DNA of 64,000 nt from Zafaria ginkgonis (lineage in GTDB: Bacteria > Actinomycetota > Actinomycetes > Actinomycetales > Micrococcaceae), in assembly GCF_039540195.1 (NCBI RefSeq), contig NZ_BAABEO010000012.1, forward strand, positions 124,001 through 188,000, given 5' to 3'. The translations under genes and the position numbers were made by a program. Numbering within the stretch: position 1 is the stretch's first letter; each line of letters opens with the position of its first letter. Below, in pieces: positions 59,273 to 64,000 of the stretch. Under the pieces are notes generated by a model. The model did not search any database. It was not told where the DNA came from and saw only the letters and a program-made list of their open reading frames with translations.

Positions 59273-60697
59273 ATGAGCGAGACCAACGGCACCACCCCCA
59301 TCGGCACCGATGCCGGCCCTGCCGTGCCTCCGCGTCCGGACGCCCCGCCCCAGGCCCCGGGCGCATCCCAGCCGCCGTATTCCTCATGGAACGCCACCGC
59401 GCCGATCCCCGGCGGTTTCGGAACCGGCAACACCGGCACTGGCAGCTTCGGGCAGCCCGCCCAGCCGGCTGCCCCGTCACCCGCTCCGAAGAAGCAGCCG
59501 CGCCGCTTCGGCGCACCCGTGCTGATTGCCGGCATGCTGGCGGCCGCCCTGGTCGGTGGCGGGACCGCAGTGGCCACCGGATACGCCGTCAACGGCTCCG
59601 GCGCCGCCAGCCTCACCACGGCCTCGGGCCAGCAGGTGGTCATCAACAACCCGGAGAACGTCACGGCCGTGACGGCGGCCGCCGCGAAGGCGTCCCCGAG
59701 CGTGGTCACGATCGAGGTCAGTGGCGGGAACGCGTCCGGCTCCGGATCCGGCATCATCCTGGACACCGACGGCCACATCCTCACCAACACCCACGTGGTG
59801 ACGCTCGGGGGAGAGGTGGCGAACCCGGTGATTGCCGTGCGCACCAGCGACGGCCAGGTCCACGACGCCACCGTTGTCGGCACCGACCCGCTCTCCGACC
59901 TGGCGGTCATCAAGATCGAGGCACCCAACCTGACCCCGGCCACGCTGGGCAGCTCCTCCTCCCTCAACGTCGGTGACGCGGCGATCGCCATCGGCGCCCC
60001 GCTGGGCCTGAGCGGGACCGTCACCGACGGCATCGTCTCCACCCTGAACCGGACCATCAGCATCGCCTCCTCGGCCGTGCCTGACACCACCGCGGAGGGA
60101 TCGCAGGACAGCAACGACGACGAGTTCAACTTCCAGTTCCCCGGCCAGCAGGACACCTCCTCCAGCCAGGGCTCGATCGCGGTCAACGTCATCCAGACCG
60201 ACGCCGCGATCAACCACGGCAACTCCGGTGGTGCGCTGGTGGACATCAACGGCGACATCATCGGCGTGAACGTCGCGATCGCCTCGGCCTCCTCCGGCTC
60301 CACCGCCTCCGAGGACAGCGGCAGCATCGGCGTGGGCTTCGCGGTCCCGATCGACTACGCCAAGCGCATCGCCAACGACCTGATCGCCAACGGCAAGGCC
60401 ACCCACGGGCTGCTGGGCGTCACGGTCCAGGCCAAGGCGGCCGACACCGCCTCCGGCGCCACCTCCTTCAGCGTCGGCGCCGAGGTCCGCAGCGTAAGCG
60501 ATGGATCGCCCGCCGCCAAGGCCGGCCTGAAGCAGGGCGACATCATTACGGGCGTGGGCGACCGCAGCGTGGAGGACAGCCTGTCACTGACCGCCGCCAT
60601 CCGCGAATACGCGACCGGCAGCCAGGCCACGGTGCACTTCACGCGTAATGGTCAGTCACAGAGCGTCGATGTGACGGTTTCGGAAGTCACGGAGTAG
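59273..60697 (+). CDS. htrA: HtrA/DegP-type serine protease with PDZ domain
   Basis: A 474-residue membrane-anchored protease. Cytoplasmic Pro-rich tail (1-78), membrane helix (about 82-105), trypsin-like domain with triad H174 (TNTHVV), D209 (DPLSDLAVIK) and S318 (GNSGGALVD), and one C-terminal PDZ domain (about 380-474; GSPAAKAGLKQGDIITGVGDRSVED). The active site faces outside, where it would degrade misfolded exported proteins. ATG 59273 lies behind AGAAAGGA; the 11-codon upstream extension is rejected. Divergent from the TPM-pspA pair, another envelope-stress unit. Confidence 0.95.
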   Translation: MSETNGTTPIGTDAGPAVPPRPDAPPQAPGASQPPYSSWNATAPIPGGFGTGNTGTGSFGQPAQPAAPSPAPKKQPRRFGAPVLIAGMLAAALVGGGTAVATGYAVNGSGAASLTTASGQQVVINNPENVTAVTAAAAKASPSVVTIEVSGGNASGSGSGIILDTDGHILTNTHVVTLGGEVANPVIAVRTSDGQVHDATVVGTDPLSDLAVIKIEAPNLTPATLGSSSSLNVGDAAIAIGAPLGLSGTVTDGIVSTLNRTISIASSAVPDTTAEGSQDSNDDEFNFQFPGQQDTSSSQGSIAVNVIQTDAAINHGNSGGALVDINGDIIGVNVAIASASSGSTASEDSGSIGVGFAVPIDYAKRIANDLIANGKATHGLLGVTVQAKAADTASGATSFSVGAEVRSVSDGSPAAKAGLKQGDIITGVGDRSVEDSLSLTAAIREYATGSQATVHFTRNGQSQSVDVTVSEVTE

Positions 60698-60727
60698 CCC
60701 ATCCCCGCCGGGGGCCGGCCCGGGCGA

Positions 60728-60733
60728 TAGCAT
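60728..60733 (+). promoter_or_regulatory. Probable etfBA -10 element
   Basis: TAGCAT in the 79-bp gap after htrA; transcription from about 60740 would give a leader of roughly 37 nt containing the GAGGAAAGG ribosome binding site of etfB. Confidence 0.4.
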
Positions 60734-60776
60734 GGACCGTGGCCCGAGCGGCCACGTTCCCCGAGGAAAGGCAGCA

Positions 60777-61595
60777 ATGAGCGACGCAACCGGCACGCCG
60801 CTGAAGATCCTGGTTCTGGTCAAGCACGTCCCGGACGCGCAGTTGGACCGGCACCTCTCCGGCCCAGGCCACACCATCGGCCGCCAGGACAGCATCCTGT
60901 CCGAGCTTGACGAGTACGCGGTGGAGGCGGCCCTGCAGCTGGCCGAATCCCGCGGCGGCGCGAAGGGCGGCAGCACCGTCACTGCCCTGTCCATGGGCCC
61001 GGAGGCAGCCGCGAACGCCGTCAAGAAGTCCCTGCAGATGGGGGCCACCGACGGCGTGCACCTGACCGATCCCGCGCTGGCAGGCTCCGACGCTGCCGCC
61101 ACCTCGCTGGCGCTGGCGGCAGTGGTGCGCCACCTGGGCGCCTTCGACCTGATCGTCACCGGCATGTCCTCCACCGACGGGGAGACCTCGCTGGTGCCGT
61201 CCCAGCTCGCCGAACGGCTGGGCCTGCCGCAGCTGACCCTGGCCTCCCGGGTGGAGCTGGACGGTGCGGGCACCCTCACCGTCCGCCGCGACGGCGACTC
61301 CGGATCGCAGACGGTGCAGGCGCCGCTGCCGGCGCTGCTCTCCGTCACCGACCAGGCCAACGAGCCGCGCTACCCGAACTTCAAGGGGATCATCGCGGCC
61401 AAGAGGAAGAAGATCCAGACCCTCTCCCTCGCCGAGATCGGCGTTGCCGCGGACCAGGTCGGCGCCGCCGGTTCCTGGACCCGGGTCCTCTCCGCCGAGG
61501 CCCGCCCGCCGCGCCAGGCCGGAACCGTCATCAAGGACACCGGCGACGCCGGCATCCGGCTGGTGGATTTCCTGGCCGACCAGAAGCTGCTCTAG
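60777..61595 (+). CDS. etfB: Electron transfer flavoprotein subunit beta
   Basis: A 272-residue ETF beta subunit (FixA/EtfB) that with EtfA carries electrons from acyl-CoA and other dehydrogenases to ETF-quinone oxidoreductase. KILVLVKHVPDAQ at the start, LDEYAVEAALQLAE, the AMP-contacting VTGMSSTDGETSLVPSQLAERLGLPQLT region, and PRYPNFKGIIAAKRKKI are conserved. ATG 60777 follows GAGGAAAGG; the 15-codon extension is rejected. etfA starts 22 bp after its stop. Confidence 0.95.
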   Translation: MSDATGTPLKILVLVKHVPDAQLDRHLSGPGHTIGRQDSILSELDEYAVEAALQLAESRGGAKGGSTVTALSMGPEAAANAVKKSLQMGATDGVHLTDPALAGSDAAATSLALAAVVRHLGAFDLIVTGMSSTDGETSLVPSQLAERLGLPQLTLASRVELDGAGTLTVRRDGDSGSQTVQAPLPALLSVTDQANEPRYPNFKGIIAAKRKKIQTLSLAEIGVAADQVGAAGSWTRVLSAEARPPRQAGTVIKDTGDAGIRLVDFLADQKLL

Positions 61596-61617
61596 GACGA
61601 CGAGAAGGACCACCCCC

Positions 61618-62571
61618 ATGGCCAACATCCTGGTTTACATCGACACGCCCGCCGCCGAACCCACCAAGGCGCAGCGCGAACTGCTCGCCCTGGCCGCCGG
61701 GCTGGGCACGCCCGTCGCCGCCGTCGCGGCCACAGAGGCGCACCCCGCCGGGGACGCCGCCGCGGGCCTGGGCGCCCACGGCGCCGCGACCGTCTACATC
61801 GGCACCGACGGGGCGGACGAACTCCTCGTCGCCGGCAAGGCCGCGTTCGTCGCCGCCGCCGCGCGGGCCGCCGACGCCGCCGCCGTGCTGCTGCCGAACA
61901 CCGGGGAGGGCAAGGAGATCGCCGCCCGCGTGGGCATCAAGCTCTCTTCCGGCGTCATCACCGATGCGATCGGCATCGCGCCGGACCTGACGGTCACCAA
62001 GCCCGTGCTCGCCGGCTCCTACACCGTCACGGCCCGCGCCGTGCACGGCATCCCGGTGGTCACGGTCAAGCCCAACAGCATCGATCCGGCGGAGCCGACC
62101 GGCGGCGCCCCCGAGGTGGTGGCGCTCGACGCCGGGGAGCCCGGACCCGCGGCCCGCGTCACCGGCACCGCCGCCAAGCCCGCCAGCCGGCGCCCGGCGC
62201 TGCAGGAGGCCCGCATCGTCGTGGCCGGCGGGCGCGGCGTGGACGGGGACTTCGGCCCCGTGGAGGAACTGGCGGACGCGCTCGGCGCCGCCGTCGGCGC
62301 CTCCCGCGCGGCCACCGACGCCGGCTGGATCGGGCATGACGCGCAGGTGGGGCAGACCGGCACCACCGTCTCCCCGCAGCTGTACGTCTCGGCCGGCATT
62401 TCCGGCGCCATCCAGCAGAAGGCCGGCATGCAGACCTCGACGGTGATCGTCGCGGTCAACAAGGACGAGGACGCTCCGGTGTTCGAGATTGCCGACTTCG
62501 GCATCGTCGGCGACCTCGCCACGGTGCTGCCGCAGGCCGCGGCCGAGATCAGGCGCCGGCGGAGCGAGTAA
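61618..62571 (+). CDS. etfA: Electron transfer flavoprotein subunit alpha
   Basis: A 317-residue FAD-binding subunit. The C-terminal signature region is intact: GRGVDGDFGPVEELADALGAAVGASRAATDAGWIGHDAQVGQTGTTVSPQLYVSAGISGAIQ (read in parts), followed by VAVNKDEDAPVFEIADFGIVGDL. ATG 61618 follows GAGAAGGA. Its stop overlaps the next ATG by one base (TAATG), tying the deacetylase gene to the etf operon. Confidence 0.95.
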   Translation: MANILVYIDTPAAEPTKAQRELLALAAGLGTPVAAVAATEAHPAGDAAAGLGAHGAATVYIGTDGADELLVAGKAAFVAAAARAADAAAVLLPNTGEGKEIAARVGIKLSSGVITDAIGIAPDLTVTKPVLAGSYTVTARAVHGIPVVTVKPNSIDPAEPTGGAPEVVALDAGEPGPAARVTGTAAKPASRRPALQEARIVVAGGRGVDGDFGPVEELADALGAAVGASRAATDAGWIGHDAQVGQTGTTVSPQLYVSAGISGAIQQKAGMQTSTVIVAVNKDEDAPVFEIADFGIVGDLATVLPQAAAEIRRRRSE

Positions 62572-63326
62572 TGGCGGGCTTCGATCCCGACCTCCACCCC
62601 GTGCGCCGGGTGCTGTGTTTCGCCGCGCACCCCGACGACCTGGACTTCGGCGCCGCGGGCACCGTCGCCGCCTGGACCGCGGCGGGCGCCGAGGTGCACT
62701 ACTGCATCATGACCGACGGAGACGCCGGCGGCTTCGCGAAGGACAACCACGCCGAGATGGCCGCGCTGCGCCACACGGAGCAGCGCCAGGCCGCCCTCAC
62801 CGTCGGGGTGGAGCACGTCCACTTCCTCGGTGAGCGCGACGGCTACCTGGAGCCGAGCCACGAGGTGATGCGCCGCGTGGTGGCGCTCATCCGCCAGGTG
62901 CGTCCCGACGTCGTGCTGGCCATGCACCCGGAACGGAACTGGGACCGCATCCAGTCCTCCCACCCCGACCACCTCGCCTGCGGCGAGGCCGTGGTGCGCT
63001 CCGTCTACCCGGCGGTGGAGAACCCGTTCGCCTACCCGGAGCTGGAGGCGGAGGGCCTGTCCGCCTACAAGCTGCCCTGGCTGTGGCTCTACGCGGGCCC
63101 CGCGGAACGGGAGAACCACTGGGTGGACGTCACGGAGACCTTCGACCGCAAGATGGAGGCCCTGCGCCACCACCTGACCCAGCATCCCGACATCGCCAAG
63201 ATGGAGGCCTTCGTGGAAGACAAGGCCCGCGACCGTGCGGCCGCCGGCGGACTGGGGGAGGGCCGGCTCGCCGAGTCCTTCCACGTCGTCGCCGTCAACC
63301 CGCCGGAGGCCATCGCGGGCTTCTAG
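62571..63326 (+). CDS. PIG-L/MshB-family zinc deacetylase
   Basis: A 251-residue LmbE-like enzyme. Zinc-site motifs AHPDDLDFG (residues about 19-27) and HPDHLACGEAV are present. The family includes MshB (GlcNAc-Ins deacetylase) and Mca (mycothiol conjugate amidase) of mycothiol metabolism; the protein is shorter than either (about 290-300 residues), so I do not choose between them. One-base overlap with etfA gives translational coupling. Transcript ends at the strong hairpin 33 bp downstream. Confidence 0.88.
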   Translation: MAGFDPDLHPVRRVLCFAAHPDDLDFGAAGTVAAWTAAGAEVHYCIMTDGDAGGFAKDNHAEMAALRHTEQRQAALTVGVEHVHFLGERDGYLEPSHEVMRRVVALIRQVRPDVVLAMHPERNWDRIQSSHPDHLACGEAVVRSVYPAVENPFAYPELEAEGLSAYKLPWLWLYAGPAERENHWVDVTETFDRKMEALRHHLTQHPDIAKMEAFVEDKARDRAAAGGLGEGRLAESFHVVAVNPPEAIAGF

Positions 63327-63358
63327 CCCGCCGCCCTTGTCACAAACCTCTCCGGACA

Positions 63359-63402
63359 ACGAAGGGCCTCCCGGCGCACCGCGCGCCCGGGAGGCCCTTC
63401 GT
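63359..63402. terminator. Bidirectional terminator between PIG-L and anti-sigma genes
   Basis: A perfect 16-bp stem (ACGAAGGGCCTCCCGG at 63359-63374 with 63387-63402) and twelve-base loop lies between convergent genes. Confidence 0.82.
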
Positions 63403-63428
63403 CGTGTTGGCCGCTACTTGGCCTGCAA

Positions 63429-63998
63429 CTACTTGGATTCGGGAAGCTCCACCGTGACCACGGCGGCGGAGGTCGGCCCCGCCGATCCGCCCTCCGGCTC
63501 CACGGTCAGCGACAGGCCCTCGATGGCGTCCAGGCCCTTGAAGGCCGCGGTGGTGTCCAGCTCGTCGCGGGAGACGACCTGCAGCGAGCTCGGGTTGCCC
63601 GAATCCGCCGCCAGCACCCAGAGCTGGTAGTCGGAGCCGTCCTGCGGGGCCGGTAGTCCGGACAGCGTGACGGTGCCGGCGTCGGCGTCGGCGGAGACGG
63701 CCACGACGGCGGTTCCGCCACCCTCGATCTCCACCGTCGCCTCGACCCGGTCGGAGGCCTTGGCGACCTCCGCGGCAAGGTCCCGGGGGGCCAGGGACAG
63801 GGCAAGGCTGATGCCGCCGATCAGCAGGACGGCGGCCGCGACGGCCACCAGGAGCCACTTCCGTGCGGGCCTGCTGCGGCGTCCGCCGTCGTCCTCGGCA
63901 AGCTCCTCGATCAGGTCCAGTCCCAGGTCCGGAGCCTGATCAGGGTTCTCCTCCCCGGCGGGCTCGGAGGGGAAATCTGCGGGGTTGGTGCGGCGCAT
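63429..63998 (-). CDS. RskA-like anti-sigma factor (possibly cut by window end)
   Basis: A 189-residue protein in view: 46 cytoplasmic residues rich in Asp/Glu, one membrane helix (about 47-70, KWLLVAVAAAVLLIGGISLAL), and an outer domain with the anti-sigma-K factor C-terminal pattern (TVTLSGLPAPQDGSDYQLWVLAADSG, LSLTVEPEGGS). The usual N-terminal anti-sigma domain with its HxxxCxxC zinc site is not seen. The ATG at 63998 lies 3 bp from the window edge, so the real start and the sigma-binding part may lie beyond it. Its partner sigma factor gene would be expected there. Confidence 0.8.
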   Translation of the reverse strand: MRRTNPADFPSEPAGEENPDQAPDLGLDLIEELAEDDGGRRSRPARKWLLVAVAAAVLLIGGISLALSLAPRDLAAEVAKASDRVEATVEIEGGGTAVVAVSADADAGTVTLSGLPAPQDGSDYQLWVLAADSGNPSSLQVVSRDELDTTAAFKGLDAIEGLSLTVEPEGGSAGPTSAAVVTVELPESK

Positions 63999-64000
63999 GG

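Overview
The window is dense, very GC-rich bacterial chromosome with almost no intergenic space. It comes from an actinobacterium, most likely of the order Micrococcales and an Arthrobacter-like member of the Micrococcaceae. The main evidence is gene order. Positions 8.2-29.5 kb (argS, lysA, hom, thrC, thrB, rho, prfA, prmC, tsaC, wecA-like, atpI-like, atpBEFHAGDC, DUF2550) follow the Mycobacterium tuberculosis order around Rv1292-Rv1312. Positions 31.4-48.4 kb (nucS, YbbN-like protein, pncB, clpS, DUF2017, murI, Rv1339-like phosphodiesterase, rph, rdgB) follow the order around Rv1321-Rv1341. NucS, DUF3039, a Rho with a long Arg-rich insert, GTG/TTG starts and frequent leaderless promoters also fit. 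I see no prophage, insertion sequence, CRISPR array or rRNA; there are two tRNA genes.

Layout. 0-4.8 kb: end of an alcohol dehydrogenase gene, a HIT hydrolase, and a convergent hrpA helicase. 4.9-7.9 kb: a three-gene ABC importer (lipoprotein, permease, ATPase) behind a perfect CRP/GlxR-type palindrome. 8.0-8.1 kb: tRNA-Arg(CCG), divergent from argS. 8.2-14.7 kb: argS, then lysine and threonine synthesis from the aspartate family. 15.0-21.1 kb: rho, release factor RF1 and its methyltransferase, a threonylcarbamoyl-AMP synthase, and a lipid-linked glycan initiating transferase. 21.2-29.5 kb: the complete F1Fo ATP synthase operon. 29.6-36.8 kb: cold-shock protein, nagA, nucS with a divergent zinc-ribbon-like partner, an alpha/beta hydrolase, an AI-2E-family permease, and a large two-module membrane protein. 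36.8-42.5 kb: degenerate thioredoxin/TPR protein, ABC exporter, DUF3039, SF2 helicase. 42.5-50.6 kb: pncB, clpS, DUF2017, murI, a cyclic-nucleotide phosphodiesterase-like protein, rph, rdgB, DedA, DnaQ-like exonuclease with BRCT, DUF4395. 55.8-64 kb: tRNA-fMet, pspA with a TPM-domain protein, an HtrA protease, etfBA with a PIG-L deacetylase, and an RskA-like anti-sigma protein.

The most notable locus is 50.6-55.7 kb. It encodes a 1389-residue Pls/PosA-type non-ribosomal peptide synthetase (adenylation domain, carrier domain, six membrane segments and three soluble C-terminal domains), the family that makes secreted cationic homopoly-amino acids such as epsilon-poly-lysine. Its upstream region holds 11-bp-periodic AACAC direct repeats, a strong hairpin, and an unannotated 24-codon leader ORF with its own ribosome binding site whose stop overlaps the synthetase start as ATGA. 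A membrane protein with an MmpS-like outer domain follows 31 bp downstream. I read this as one regulated, translationally coupled unit.

All product calls come from reading motifs and gene order by eye; no database search was run. Start codons were chosen from ribosome binding sites, overlaps or leaderless promoters, as stated in each entry.
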